This document shows positions 42,360 through 52,900 of a stretch of DNA of 64,000 bases, one piece after another. The notes under the pieces are model-generated. The model was not told the DNA's origin and searched no databases. It worked only from the letters and a program-made list of their open reading frames with translations. Position 1 is the first letter of the stretch, and every line of letters begins with the position of its first letter. Both the position numbers and the translations under genes were made by a program. This stretch comes from Mariaggregatimicrobium sp964498785 (GTDB lineage: Bacteria; Zhuqueibacterota; Zhuqueibacteria; Thermofontimicrobiales; Thiofontviventaceae), in NCBI GenBank assembly GCA_964498785.1, contig CAZCJL010000003.1:1-64000 (forward strand), given 5' to 3'.

Positions 42360-43778
42360 TTATGAATTTGCTGATGCTGCTCTTTTCAATCTCCTGAGAA
42401 CAACTTCTTTTCCCAAAACTTCCATCAATTCAAATAGTCCCGGACTTACTGCATAACCTGTTAAAGCCACACGGGCAGGGTGTATTAGTTTTGCGGCACT
42501 AATTCCTAAATTTTCGGCTAATCCTCTTATATTCTTTTCAATCTCATCTTCGCAAAATGGAGATACATTCTTCAAACTCAAATACAAATCTTTCAACCGT
42601 TCTCCGACATCCGCATCTTTCCAATATTTACTCCGCGCCTTTTCATCAAATTCTTCTGGATCACAAAAAAAATAGGCGCCTAAATCTGCAAATTCACTTA
42701 AAATTTTTATTTTCGATTTTAATAATGAAATTACTTTTAATACATAATCTTTATTTTCGTTATCAAAATCAACTAGTTTTTTATTATTTGGTTTCACACG
42801 AATGCGATCAAATATATCTTCATCATTCATCTGACGAAGATAATGGCTATTCATCCATTTTAGTTTTTGTTCATCAAAAATAGAATTGCTTTTCGATAGT
42901 GTAGATAATGAAAATTGGTTTACAATTTGCTGATGGCTCATAATTTCCTGGTCTTTTCCCGGATTCCAACCCAATAATGATAAAAAATTGAACATCGCTT
43001 CCGGTAAAATACCGATATTTCGATATTCGGAAATTGCCGTTGCACCATGTCGCTTGCTTAACCGTTTTTTATCAGTGCCGAGAATTAGCGGTAGATGAGT
43101 ATATGTCGGAATTGGCCAATTTAGTGCCTCATATAATAACACATGCCTGGGCGTATTAGACAAATGATCGTCACCTCTAATAACATGTGTTATTCGCATA
43201 TCAAAATCATCCGCAACGACCGCTAAATGATATGTCGGCATTCCATCCGATTTAAATATTATAAAATCGTCAATTTCATCTGATTTAAATTTCAAAGAAC
43301 CATGAATTGTATCGACAAAAGAAATTATTGTATCAGTCACTTTAAAACGAACAGCTTTTGATACTTTTTGCTGTTCATAATCTTTTCGCTGTTCATCTGT
43401 TAAATTTCTACAATGACCGTCATATTTATAATCACTTTTGCGCTGCGCTAATTTTTCCTGAGAACAATAACAATAATAAGCGGCATCTTGCGCAATTAGA
43501 TGTTGACAAATTTTTTGATAGTAATTGTTTCTATTCGATTGATATATCGGTTCTTCGTCCCACTGCAAGCCAAGCCATTTTAATCCATCAAAAATGACCT
43601 TAACCATATCTTTACTCGAGCGGGTTACATCGGTATCTTCAATTCGTATTAAAAATTTGCCATTTTGGCTTTTAGCGTAAATCCAGTTAAATATTGCTGT
43701 CCTGGCGCCACCAACATGAAGAAACCCCGTGGGACTTGGAGCGAACCGAACCCTTACTTCCCCCTTCTTATTATTCAT
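42360..43778 (-). CDS. gltX: Glutamyl-tRNA synthetase
   Basis: A 472-aa class I synthetase. The HIGH-type motif is FAPSPTGFLHVGGARTA; the KMSKS-type motif is KKRLSKRHG; HVIRGDDHLSNTPRH and YKYDGHCRNL match the connective parts. The frame is open to 43817, but ATG 43778 has AAAGGAAG upstream and gives the standard RVRFAPSPTG start. It overlaps the DUF3566 gene by 8 nt. The neighbouring tRNA-Gln raises the possibility of a non-discriminating enzyme; GatCAB is not in the window. Confidence 0.96.
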   Translation of the reverse strand: MNNKKGEVRVRFAPSPTGFLHVGGARTAIFNWIYAKSQNGKFLIRIEDTDVTRSSKDMVKVIFDGLKWLGLQWDEEPIYQSNRNNYYQKICQHLIAQDAAYYCYCSQEKLAQRKSDYKYDGHCRNLTDEQRKDYEQQKVSKAVRFKVTDTIISFVDTIHGSLKFKSDEIDDFIIFKSDGMPTYHLAVVADDFDMRITHVIRGDDHLSNTPRHVLLYEALNWPIPTYTHLPLILGTDKKRLSKRHGATAISEYRNIGILPEAMFNFLSLLGWNPGKDQEIMSHQQIVNQFSLSTLSKSNSIFDEQKLKWMNSHYLRQMNDEDIFDRIRVKPNNKKLVDFDNENKDYVLKVISLLKSKIKILSEFADLGAYFFCDPEEFDEKARSKYWKDADVGERLKDLYLSLKNVSPFCEDEIEKNIRGLAENLGISAAKLIHPARVALTGYAVSPGLFELMEVLGKEVVLRRLKRAASANS

Positions 43779-44157
43779 TAACTGGTTCTTCCTTTGAATA
43801 CTCTTTGTTATCTTCACGCGGCAAAACAGTATTATTAGGGCTATTTGCTAATTCTAACTTAATTCCGCCTAATAAATTGGATAGCAAATTGTAAATTCCA
43901 ACAAAAACAAGCGTAATAATACTACCTGATACTGCAAAAAAGATTGCAACCGAAATTATATTAACAAAAATCGAAAGAGCAGATGTCGTTAAAACATCGT
44001 CCCCAAAATAGCTGCTGCTAAAACCCATTACCATGGCAGTTAATAAATTAGAAATAAATGCGAATATAATTCCCAAAATTGAGCCAAAACATAAATAAAA
44101 GATAAAAACAATTTTCAGAACCGACCAGGCATTAATTCGCTTTATTTCAAATTCCAT
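43771..44157 (-). CDS. DUF3566-type membrane protein
   Basis: A 128-aa membrane protein resembling the DUF3566 family. It has RINAWSVLKIVFIFYLCFGS, a second and third hydrophobic segment, IYNLLSNLLGGIKLEL, and a hydrophilic acidic tail. Function unknown. It precedes and overlaps gltX, suggesting coupled translation. Confidence 0.75.
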   Translation of the reverse strand: MEFEIKRINAWSVLKIVFIFYLCFGSILGIIFAFISNLLTAMVMGFSSSYFGDDVLTTSALSIFVNIISVAIFFAVSGSIITLVFVGIYNLLSNLLGGIKLELANSPNNTVLPREDNKEYSKEEPVNE

Positions 44158-44206
44158 GATTTTTTACAACGGATTATATCCATCTTGTTATGAATTAGAT
44201 AATTAG

Positions 44207-44295
44207 CGGAGAGGGAGGGATTCGAACCCTCGGTAGATCAAAGACCTACAACGGCTTAGCAGGCCGCCCCGTTAAGCCAGCTCCGGCACCTCTCC
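44207..44295 (-). tRNA. tRNA-Ser (anticodon GCU)
   Basis: An 89-nt class II tRNA. Acceptor GGAGAGG/CCTCTCC, discriminator G. Loop CTGCTAA gives GCU (reads AGC/AGU). Confidence 0.93.
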
Positions 44296-44310
44296 ATTTT
44301 AAATATATGG

Positions 44311-44394
44311 CGGAGGGCGAGGGACTCGAACCCCCAAGGGCAAAAGCCCGGCGGTTTTCAAGACCGCTGCCTTACCAATTAGGTCTAGCCCTCC
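44311..44394 (-). tRNA. tRNA-Ser (anticodon UGA)
   Basis: An 84-nt class II tRNA. Acceptor GGAGGGC/GCCCTCC, discriminator G. Loop CTTGAAA gives UGA (reads UCA). Completes the serine set GGA, CGA, GCU, UGA in this region. Confidence 0.92.
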
Positions 44395-44471
44395 AAAAAT
44401 ATACCAGAAACAACAATATACAAAAAAATTGATTCTTAGTCAATAATTTTTTCTAATAAATTATCGCCAAT

Positions 44472-45626
44472 TTAACTTAATTTTCGGGCGAGCCAACTCA
44501 TTTGAAGGTCAATTGCATTGTATGGGCAAATTTCGTCGCAGCAGAAACATTTTATACAAGCATTATAATCAATGACAGGAATTCCATCAACGCTTTCCAT
44601 TGCCTTTACTGGACAATTTGTTATGCACATTCCACATTTCTTACAATGCTTCGCGTTCGCTTTTGGTCGAATCCAAATTAATTTACCTGCAAGTTTTAAT
44701 ATAAATTCAGGTAACGATTGATACAGTTGATTTGAAGGTAATAATATTTGATGCTGTACGAGCTGATGTTGCTTAATTCCCCTGAACTCTATTTTGTTGA
44801 AATCTTTTTCACCCAAATTTCGCTGATGTGCAATTTTTGTTGTTAAAATATCATCCACGGCATATCCCAGCATATATGAACCAATCGCATCAAGTGCGAC
44901 AGCATCCCGACTGGCCAGAATATAGCCGAAATGTTTCGGTTTTCCGGAGGATGGGCCATTTCCCTCCATCCCGATAACTGCATCCATTATAGTAATATCT
45001 GGTTTGGCTGCTTCGAAAATATCAACAATTATTTCTGAGAAATCCTTGACTTTTGGAGCTATTTTATGGAATTCTCCTTTTTTTACACCAGGGATCACTC
45101 CAAACATATTTTTTATCGCTCCGGTATACAAAGTCAAACTATGCGTTTTCAATTTGCACATGTTTATGATAACATCTGCTGAAGCCAGCGGTTTCGCGAT
45201 GAAATAGCTTTTTCCTCTAACAACCCTTTCGATAACACCACTTTTTTCAAACTTTACTAATTGCGCGCCTGTTTCCTCTGCAACGTGCAGCATTCCGGTC
45301 TTTTTCCAATATTCTTCAATCGGCCGGGTTATACCTGCCGGACTATCGCCAATTGTAACTTCTGCACCTCTGCTTTGTATTATTTTAACCAGCGCCTTTA
45401 CCATAGACGGGTGTGTGGTAATTCCCCGGTCTGGTGTTCGGGCAGATAATAAATTCGGTTTGATGTGAACAGTTATATTGGGTTTAATAATGCTGGCAAA
45501 TGCGTTAATATTATTTAAAGTTTTCTCCGCCACCACATCGACTATTTGTTGATTATAATCCTGGCATTTCAGAATCGATACAATGCTTTTTTTCGCATTT
45601 TCAATATTTTTATTTTCTTCATCCAT
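44472..45626 (-). CDS. DUF362 iron-sulfur protein
   Basis: A 384-aa protein: a DUF362 domain (KPNLLSARTPDRGITTHPSM, INMCKLKTHSLTLYTGAIKN, MDAVIGMEGNGPSSGKPKHF) followed by a ferredoxin-type domain with two 4Fe-4S motifs (CKKCGMCITNCP and CIKCFCCDEICP). Cytoplasmic; the function of the family is not established, but a redox role is likely. It is 6 nt after dprA. Confidence 0.9.
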   Translation of the reverse strand: MDEENKNIENAKKSIVSILKCQDYNQQIVDVVAEKTLNNINAFASIIKPNITVHIKPNLLSARTPDRGITTHPSMVKALVKIIQSRGAEVTIGDSPAGITRPIEEYWKKTGMLHVAEETGAQLVKFEKSGVIERVVRGKSYFIAKPLASADVIINMCKLKTHSLTLYTGAIKNMFGVIPGVKKGEFHKIAPKVKDFSEIIVDIFEAAKPDITIMDAVIGMEGNGPSSGKPKHFGYILASRDAVALDAIGSYMLGYAVDDILTTKIAHQRNLGEKDFNKIEFRGIKQHQLVQHQILLPSNQLYQSLPEFILKLAGKLIWIRPKANAKHCKKCGMCITNCPVKAMESVDGIPVIDYNACIKCFCCDEICPYNAIDLQMSWLARKLS

Positions 45627-45632
45627 AATTCG

Positions 45633-46730
45633 CTAAAACGTTCGAACAAAGAGCTTTCCGGGCAGTTGTCGAACAAAATCCTTAAATTCCAAAGTTAATA
45701 GTGTTGATAATAATTCACCAGTTGATTGATTTAACTTGCGAGCGAGATCGTCAATGTGTATCGGTTGTGTTGATAAATTTTTTAAAACGGTTTTTTCATT
45801 ATCCTTCAAGTCGTCAAAGTTAAAAGTTGGTTTCACTTGTGCATTGAACATACTCAGATGAGATTTCAACTCATCAAGGACGTCATCTACAGATTGCACA
45901 AGTTTTGCTCCTTCTTTAATGAGCTGATTGCACCCAATACTTTTTCCGCTTGTAATATTTCCAGGAATTGCAAAAACCTCTCTGTTATATTCTAATGCCA
46001 AATTGGCAGTAATTAGCGCGCCACTTTTTTCACCAGCCTCCACAACGATAGTGCCCAACGCTAAACCGGCAATGATGCGATTTCGTTTCGGAAAATTAAT
46101 CGCATCCGGTTTAGTTCCCATCGGAAATTCTGTGATTACCGCGCCGTGTTCATAAATTCGCTGATATAATTTTTTGTTTTCGAATGGATAAATCACATCT
46201 AAACCCGAACCAATAATTGCAAGTGTCCTGCCGGATGCATTAATTGTCGTTGAATGCGCAATAGTATCCACTCCTCTGGCCAGGCCGCTTACAACAGTCA
46301 ATCCTTTATTTGCTAATTCTCGCGAAATGCTTTCAGCAATTATTTTCCCATAACTTGATGGATTTCGAGTCCCTACAACTGCTAACGCGAATCTATCATA
46401 CTCCTTTATATCTCCTCTCACAAACAACAGAATCGGTGGATCATTTATTTTTTTTAATGAAATTGGAAATTTATCACTCCAGAATGTAATAATTTCTGCA
46501 TTAAATTTTTGGGCTCGTTCGTATTGAATTTCTCCGAAATCAAAATTTGAGAAATTTTTTATATTTCGTGCAATCTTAGAATCAATTCCCTCAATACTTG
46601 TTAACTCAGCCAAAGAAGCAGAAAAAATAGTTTCTGTTGATTTGAATTTAGCAATTAAAGACCGAATTTTAGTTGAGCCAATACCTGAAACGATGCTCAG
46701 ATTCAACAGATTAGGCACATCAATATACAT
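45633..46730 (-). CDS. dprA: DNA-processing protein DprA
   Basis: A 365-aa protein that loads RecA on incoming single-stranded DNA in transformation. N-terminal helix-hairpin-helix region (LSIVSGIGSTKIRSLIAKF), Rossmann core (FALAVVGTRNPSSYGKIIAE, VSGLARGVDTIAHSTTI, GSGLDVIYPFENKKLY, NRIIAGLALGTIVVEA), C-terminal winged helix (PIHIDDLARKLNQSTGELLS). Obg-dprA spacing is 17 nt. Confidence 0.95.
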   Translation of the reverse strand: MYIDVPNLLNLSIVSGIGSTKIRSLIAKFKSTETIFSASLAELTSIEGIDSKIARNIKNFSNFDFGEIQYERAQKFNAEIITFWSDKFPISLKKINDPPILLFVRGDIKEYDRFALAVVGTRNPSSYGKIIAESISRELANKGLTVVSGLARGVDTIAHSTTINASGRTLAIIGSGLDVIYPFENKKLYQRIYEHGAVITEFPMGTKPDAINFPKRNRIIAGLALGTIVVEAGEKSGALITANLALEYNREVFAIPGNITSGKSIGCNQLIKEGAKLVQSVDDVLDELKSHLSMFNAQVKPTFNFDDLKDNEKTVLKNLSTQPIHIDDLARKLNQSTGELLSTLLTLEFKDFVRQLPGKLFVRTF

Positions 46731-46747
46731 ACATATTTTCCATAAAA

Positions 46748-47743
46748 TTAATTATCGTCTTCATTTCTGGATAAAAGTTTCCAGATTTTCGATTTCACTT
46801 CATCGATTCCCTGGCCAGTCACTGCAGAAATGGCTAACCATTCCACGCCAAGATTCTCAAATTTTTTAATATCTTTAATATCATAAACTGGAATGATATC
46901 AATTTTAGTAATCACCACAAAAGAGGGCTTATTAAGCAAGTTATTATCGTAACACATCAATTCATTCTGTAAACTTTTCAGATCACTCGTAATATCATTA
47001 CTTTGTGCATCAATAAGGTAAACGAGCAGCCGAGTTCGTTCAATATGGCGCAGAAATTGTATTCCAAGTCCCTTTCCTTCATGAGCCCCCTCAATTAGAC
47101 CAGGAATATCAGCGACGACAAAATTATTTGATTCTTTATATTTCACCAGGCCTAAATTAGGTATGAGCGTAGTAAACGGATAATCGGCTATTTTCGGTTG
47201 AGCCGCCGAAATCCGAGAAAGCAATGTTGATTTTCCGGCATTTGGAAAACCAACCAGTCCCACATCAGCGAGAAGCTTAAGTTCAAGAATTAAATTAAAA
47301 TCTTCACCCTTTTTTCCATTTTCATACTTACGCGGAGCCTGATTTGTCGATGTAGCGAATCTCGCATTTCCCCGACCGCCTTTTCCACCTTTGGCAATAA
47401 CAGTGGGTTGATTATGTTTCATCAAATCAGCAAGTATTTCACCTGTTTCTTGATTTTTAATAATCGTTCCCAGCGGGACTTTTATGATAGAATCTTTTCC
47501 TCTTTTCCCAAATTTCTTTGCCCCCTGCCCATGCTTACCGTTTTCAGCTTTAAAATGCTTATTGTAGCGATGATCCAACAGGGTCCTTAAATGTCTATCA
47601 GCTTTAAAAATAATATTACCACCGTCGCCTCCATCGCCTCCATCTGGCCCTCCCTTTGGTACATATTTCTCTCTCCGAAATGACATGCAGCCATTACCGC
47701 CATCACCTGCCTTCACATATATTTTCGTTTGATCAATAAACAT
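46748..47743 (-). CDS. obgE: GTPase Obg
   Basis: A 331-aa ribosome-assembly GTPase. Obg fold with Gly-rich loops (YVKAGDGGNGCMSFRREK, GGPDGGDGGDGGN), then the G domain: GFPNAGKSTLLSRIS (G1), DYPFTTLIPNLG (G2), DIPGLIEGAHEGKGLG (G3), TKID (G4). No C-terminal extension, as in many bacteria. First gene of obgE-dprA-DUF362. Confidence 0.97.
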   Translation of the reverse strand: MFIDQTKIYVKAGDGGNGCMSFRREKYVPKGGPDGGDGGDGGNIIFKADRHLRTLLDHRYNKHFKAENGKHGQGAKKFGKRGKDSIIKVPLGTIIKNQETGEILADLMKHNQPTVIAKGGKGGRGNARFATSTNQAPRKYENGKKGEDFNLILELKLLADVGLVGFPNAGKSTLLSRISAAQPKIADYPFTTLIPNLGLVKYKESNNFVVADIPGLIEGAHEGKGLGIQFLRHIERTRLLVYLIDAQSNDITSDLKSLQNELMCYDNNLLNKPSFVVITKIDIIPVYDIKDIKKFENLGVEWLAISAVTGQGIDEVKSKIWKLLSRNEDDN

Positions 47744-47760
47744 AGTTTTCCTGTTTTAAG

Positions 47761-47797
47761 AAAAAACGCAGATTTGCTACATACAAACAAACCTGCG
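47761..47797 (-). terminator. Intrinsic terminator after isocitrate dehydrogenase
   Basis: Minus-strand CGCAGGTTTG and CAAATCTGCG form a 10-bp stem (one G-U) around an 11-nt loop, followed directly by six T residues. It ends the icd transcript before obgE. Confidence 0.75.
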
Positions 47798-47836
47798 CTA
47801 TTGACTTAATGCTAATGATTTTAAAAGCAAATAAAT

Positions 47837-49033
47837 TTATTTAATATAGCGTTCCCATTTCGACTTCAAATCAGGATCACCTGTGGCTTCCATCAGATAG
47901 TCACCAAATTCCTCGCCAGTAGCACCATTATCTCTTCCGGTAATTTCTATTTTCTTTTCGTATTGACCGCAAACATCGAGAGCCATTTCCAACTTTTCTG
48001 CTTTATCTGCGAAACCGATGTGCTGCAACATCATGGCGCCAGCTCTAATTAAGCTGCTTGGATCTGCATATTTTCCACGCCCTTCTTTAATCATCCGCGG
48101 TGCGCTGCCATGAATTGCTTCAAACATCGCATACCTTTTTCCAATATTGGCAGAGCCTGCGGTTCCAACACCACCCTGAAATTCAGCAGCTTCATCTGTT
48201 AAAATATCACCGTATAGGTTAGGAAGAACGAGAACTCTGAATTGGTTCCGCCTCTTGGGATCAACAAGTTTAGCCGTCATTATATCGATATACCATCCTT
48301 CCCATTTTACCTGCGGATACTCTTTTCCGATTCTGGCAGCCGTTTCCAGAAATAAACCATCTGTCGTCTTCACAACATTTGCTTTCGTGACAACCGTTAC
48401 ATCATTGATGTTATTTTTGGCTGCATAATCAAAAGCCATACGCATAATACGCTCGGCACCCTGTTTTGTAATTACTTTAAAATCAAATGCTAAATCTTCA
48501 GTTACCTGGATTCCTTTGGATCCTAAAATGTAAGCTCCTTCTGTATTTTCACGGAAAAAGATCCAGTCAATCCCGTCTTTTGGTACTTTCACCGGTCGGA
48601 CATTTGCAAAAAGATCCAGTTCTCGACGCATTGCCACATTTGCACTCTCAATATTCGGCCATTGATCACCTTTTTCTGGTGTAGTTGTCGGCGCCTTTAA
48701 AATTACATGGCATTTTTTCAGTTCTTCCAGCACATCATCCGGAATCGCCTTTTTGTGTTTTGCGCGGTTTTCGATAGTCAATCCATCAATCGTCTTGAAT
48801 TCAATTTTTCCTGATTTCAACTCGTCTTCTAACAAAAAGGCGAGTATTCTTTGTGTATCCTGAGAAATAATAGGCCCGATACCATCCCCCCAACAAACAC
48901 CAATGATAATCGGTTTAAGTTTTGAGTAGTCAATCCAGTCTTCAGCATGCTTCATTCGTTCCACACGTTCCAGTTGTTCTGTTACGAGCGTAGTAAAATG
49001 TTGTTTGGCTTTTTCCATAACGGCATCACTCAT
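47837..49033 (-). CDS. icd: Isocitrate dehydrogenase (isocitrate/isopropylmalate family)
   Basis: A 398-aa oxidative decarboxylase of the TCA cycle. IIIGVCWGDGIGPIIS is the N-terminal core. The substrate segment ESANVAMRRELDLFANVRPV keeps the Ser and Asn specific to isocitrate enzymes. FFRENTEGAYILG, VLPNLYGDILTDEAAEFQGG and FEAIHGSAPRMI complete the active site. NAD versus NADP preference is not certain by eye. Monocistronic: the terminator at 47761 follows and the STAS-operon terminator precedes. Confidence 0.88.
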   Translation of the reverse strand: MSDAVMEKAKQHFTTLVTEQLERVERMKHAEDWIDYSKLKPIIIGVCWGDGIGPIISQDTQRILAFLLEDELKSGKIEFKTIDGLTIENRAKHKKAIPDDVLEELKKCHVILKAPTTTPEKGDQWPNIESANVAMRRELDLFANVRPVKVPKDGIDWIFFRENTEGAYILGSKGIQVTEDLAFDFKVITKQGAERIMRMAFDYAAKNNINDVTVVTKANVVKTTDGLFLETAARIGKEYPQVKWEGWYIDIMTAKLVDPKRRNQFRVLVLPNLYGDILTDEAAEFQGGVGTAGSANIGKRYAMFEAIHGSAPRMIKEGRGKYADPSSLIRAGAMMLQHIGFADKAEKLEMALDVCGQYEKKIEITGRDNGATGEEFGDYLMEATGDPDLKSKWERYIK

Positions 49034-49126
49034 ATTTCCTCCGGTATTCTTTTATATAAGTAACTGTTAAATTAAAATATACATAAAATAGCTAATGAAT
49101 GCAAGATATTTTTGTTATTATTTTAC

Positions 49127-49156
49127 AAAAAAAAAGGAGCTAGTTTTCCTAACTCC
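49127..49156 (-). terminator. Strong intrinsic terminator of the STAS/partner-switch operon
   Basis: Minus-strand GGAGTTAG, loop GAAAA, CTAGCTCC (8 bp, one G-U), followed by nine T residues. It lies 30 nt after the STAS gene stop. Confidence 0.85.
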
Positions 49157-49185
49157 TGATTACAAAACACAATCAAAACCCTTGT

Positions 49186-49875
49186 CTAATTTACCCCTTG
49201 TTTTTTATAAAACTCCATTCTTTTTTTCTTAGAATTCAGATTTAGCTTTTTTAAATATTTAATCAACTGAAAATAACCTAATTTTACATATCCAAATTTT
49301 GCTGCATTCAACTCTTTTAACATCTTTATACTACTAATATCAGGATTATCGATAACCAATTGTCGAATTTTGTCTTCTATAGGTTGGTGAGAAATATCAG
49401 CGGATTCAAAATGATTTTGATAATCACGATCTACATCAGTTGTTTGGCTTTGAGTTTCATCAGGTTTTTTTTCATAATCCGTTCTTTCGGAAAAGGTTTT
49501 GCTATCCTCAACAACTTTTCGCTTATCAAAATCAGCAATAGCATCCTCTATTGAATCAAACGCTTTGAGTATATAATGAAATTCCAATAATTCAAAAACT
49601 TCATATACATCGGGCATCATGTTAACCAATTTCAAATCGCCGCCTTTATCCCGAATTCCTTTTAATTCACTGATAAAAATTCCCCAGCCAGCGCTACTAA
49701 TATAATCGACATTCCCCAAATCTATAATAATGTTATAATTATCTGATTCTAACAAATAATCAAGAGAACGCTCGAGCTCGGCTGATGTTGTTGTATCTAT
49801 ATATCCACCCACTTTAATAATTGAAATATCGTTGTTAGCTCCAGTTTGCTTCACAGATAATTGAATTCCTTCCAT
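49186..49875 (-). CDS. STAS-domain anti-sigma antagonist with C-terminal helix-turn-helix-like region
   Basis: A 229-aa protein. Residues 1-115 are a STAS domain (SIIKVGGYIDTTTSAELERS, IIDLGNVDYISSAGWGIFIS) with the phosphorylatable Ser60/61 at the usual place, as in RsbV/SpoIIAA. A hydrophilic linker (about 116-165) leads to a helical domain (166-229: IRQLVIDNPDISSIKMLKEL, NAAKFGYVKLGYFQLIKYL). That domain aligns along its whole length, including the shared EELN/KELN...K-(Y/F)-G and LN points, with residues 731-790 of the upstream kinase-phosphatase. Classic antagonists end after the STAS domain. Gap of 96 nt to the upstream gene; likely its substrate. Confidence 0.85.
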   Translation of the reverse strand: MEGIQLSVKQTGANNDISIIKVGGYIDTTTSAELERSLDYLLESDNYNIIIDLGNVDYISSAGWGIFISELKGIRDKGGDLKLVNMMPDVYEVFELLEFHYILKAFDSIEDAIADFDKRKVVEDSKTFSERTDYEKKPDETQSQTTDVDRDYQNHFESADISHQPIEDKIRQLVIDNPDISSIKMLKELNAAKFGYVKLGYFQLIKYLKKLNLNSKKKRMEFYKKQGVN

Positions 49876-49971
49876 AATAAACTCCCAATGTCATTGGTTA
49901 GATCAGTTCTAACTATTATTAAAATATAATGGAAATATCGGTAAAAGTCAATAAAAATATTTTTAGACAAA

Positions 49972-52900
49972 TTATTTGTGTGAGTTATTGCTTTCCTCAA
50001 CATTTTGGAGAATATTTTTTGCTTTTTCAACGTTCTTTCGAATGTCAGACCGTGAACCGTCAATTTCCAATAATTTTTCCCATTCATCGATTGCTTTTGA
50101 ATATTCACCCCAATTTGCGTATATAACGCCAATATTTTCATAGGCATCAACATCATACGGATCGATTTGAATAACCAGTTGGTATTCATTCATTGCCAAC
50201 TCGCTCATATCATTTCTGAAATATGCGTTCCCCAGAATACTATGAACCTCTTTAAAATCCGGGTATATTTCTAATACTCTTTTAAATTCATTTATTGCCT
50301 CATCAAATCTGTTATCACGGTAATATTTCAATCCTAAAATTAAATGCTTTTCTTTTAACATTTTATCTAATAAATTTTTGTCTCGTAACTCTTCATTAAG
50401 CATTTCTTCATTATTGCCATAAGTGCTATCTTCATCTTCTGAACTTTCACCTTTTAAAGTTGATTGTTGTTCCTCTGTCTCTGAGTCAAAATAAGTAATA
50501 TGCTCCCCGATTTCATCGACTAAATCTGTAAAAGTTAACTGATCATCTTTATTAAATATTGTTATTGTATCTTCAAAATCGTTTTGAATATCGACTGCGC
50601 TAATTTCCAGAAAATCTTCATCCTTCTCATCTTTTGAGCTATTTTCTGTCTCTTGTTCCTCATTAACCTCACTCACTTCATTCGTCGCTGGTTCATCTTT
50701 TTTCATGTTCTCTGGGTCTTCAACGTCTTTTTTATTATTATTAGTTTCATGCTCCTCTATTTGCTGTTGGTCTTTTTCGTCCTCATTATTCCACATATCT
50801 TTGAAACTAAAATCATGCTCAATGCCATCTTCAACATCATAACTATCTTCAATATCCAACAGTTCAATATCGACATCCGACATTGAACTGTCTGTCACTA
50901 ATTCTTGGCTTTCGTCTTGACTATCTTCTTCTTGCTCGACGGTTTCATCCTCAACGTTGATCTCAGAATCAGCATGCGAAATAATTCTGCTATCTTCGGA
51001 ATTTAAATCAGATTCTCGATCGCGAATTTCCGCATCCTGTTCATCGATTTCGATTTCTTCTTCGTTGCTTTCTGCAAATAAGTCAACAAAAGAATCATCT
51101 ATTTCTTTTTCATCCATTTCATTTTGAGACACCTCAATTTCCTCATCTTCTACATCATTCTCCTCATACAATTCATTGTGAGAAATATTGACATCTTCGT
51201 CTGCTTCATCATCTTTTTCATGCTGTTTAGCGCTCTCAGAACCAGAATCCTGATATTGTGCTCCTCGTTTCTTCTCAAGAAGATTTTCAATTGGTTCTGA
51301 AATTAAATTTTCAATAAGGAATTCATCATCAAATTCTTTTTGTGGTTCTTTTTGTTCTTCGGTTTTTTTCGTTGTTGTTTCTGTTTTTTCTTTAAGTTGT
51401 TTTTTTGGTTCCCCTTTTTCAATGAAATCTTGTGTTGTTTCTTCAACAATATCTTCTTCTGCTTCAAATTCTTTTCGATCCAGAATAATACGACCATCCA
51501 GAGTTAACATTGGCGTTCCCGGAGGTTTCATTCGCTTTTTCTTGCCGGACCGAGCAACATAAGCTTCGCGCAATTGTCGTGTATTAAGTCGGCTCCGAAC
51601 CAATTCATCGTAAACTCTGCTTTCATTTATTTTTGTAAATCCGTATTTCTCCGTGTTCAATTCTTCACTGATTCGTTTTGCCCCATATTCAGGATATTTT
51701 TTTATAATATCATATATCTTGGTTTTTTCTTCAATGGAGAAATGCTTCGATTCCAAAGAAATAATATCATCAATTGAATACGCTTCTACTCCTTCTTCTT
51801 CAAATACTTTTTTATATTTATTATAATATGCATACGTTGTAATTCCGGCGTTTTCACAAGCCTCGCGAATATTTTTTCCGTTTAGAATTAAATTATGCGC
51901 TTTTTGAGCGCGTTGATATTCAATTTTTTCAGGAGAACTTCTTTCTTTAATGGCAACAAGCGTAATATCATCATTTTGTTCAAATCCTTGTGTGAACGAA
52001 TAAATCTCGTCTTTGATGCCTTCTGTAAAAGGTTCCACACGCAACGTTGCATGTTTACGAATTGCATCAAGTAATCTCTCCTCTCCGAAAAGATCTCTCT
52101 TTTGATTCATCGCTTCTGTAATACCATCTGTATAGATCAAAAGAACATCGTCTTCCACCAATTGAATCGTGTCTGAGTCGATTGATTTTTTGAAGAGCTC
52201 CGGATCAGGTAGTGAAATTCCGACAGGAAATCCCTTTGGATTTAAATAATATGTTTTATTTGTGCTTTGACGGAATAAAATCATTGGATTATGGCCAGCA
52301 CTCGCGTAATTCAATCGTCTTTTCTTTGAATCGATAATAACATAAAAAATAGTTACAAACATACCTTTTCGCATATCGTTGACGACAAAATTATTCAGCC
52401 GCGCCAAGACCTCTGCGGAGGATTTAACACCACGAGCTTCTGTACGCAGTGCAGTGCGGATCATGGTCATTACGAGAGATCCCGGAACACCTTTACCAGA
52501 CACATCTGCTACCACAATCCCCAGCGAATCCTTATCCACTTCGACAAAATCATAGTAATCACCACCAACTTGTTTAGCTGCTTCATAAAAAGATGAAATT
52601 TCGTATCCCTCCAATTGAGGAACGGTTGTTGGTAATAGCGTCTGCTGAATGTCCTGGGCCAGTTGCATCTCTTTTTGCAGCCTCTCTTGCTCTGCAAGAT
52701 TGACTTGAGATTTTCTGAATTTATCCGTTATTTCGCTAAATGCTTTGGCAATTTCTCCAAGTTCATTCCCGGTATCGAAATCATATTCGTCTTCAACTTC
52801 GCCATGCCCGAGTTGTTTCACCCATTCAGATAATTTCCGGAATGGATTCATGACAATGTAAATCAGAATAACAATTCCGACATACCCCAACAATAATATC

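Noticed and set aside
42194..42397. 67-codon plus-strand frame (also 41841-42077)
   Set aside because: These frames cross tRNA-Arg, tRNA-Gln and the ends of gltX or tadA on the opposite strand; they are RNA-gene shadows.
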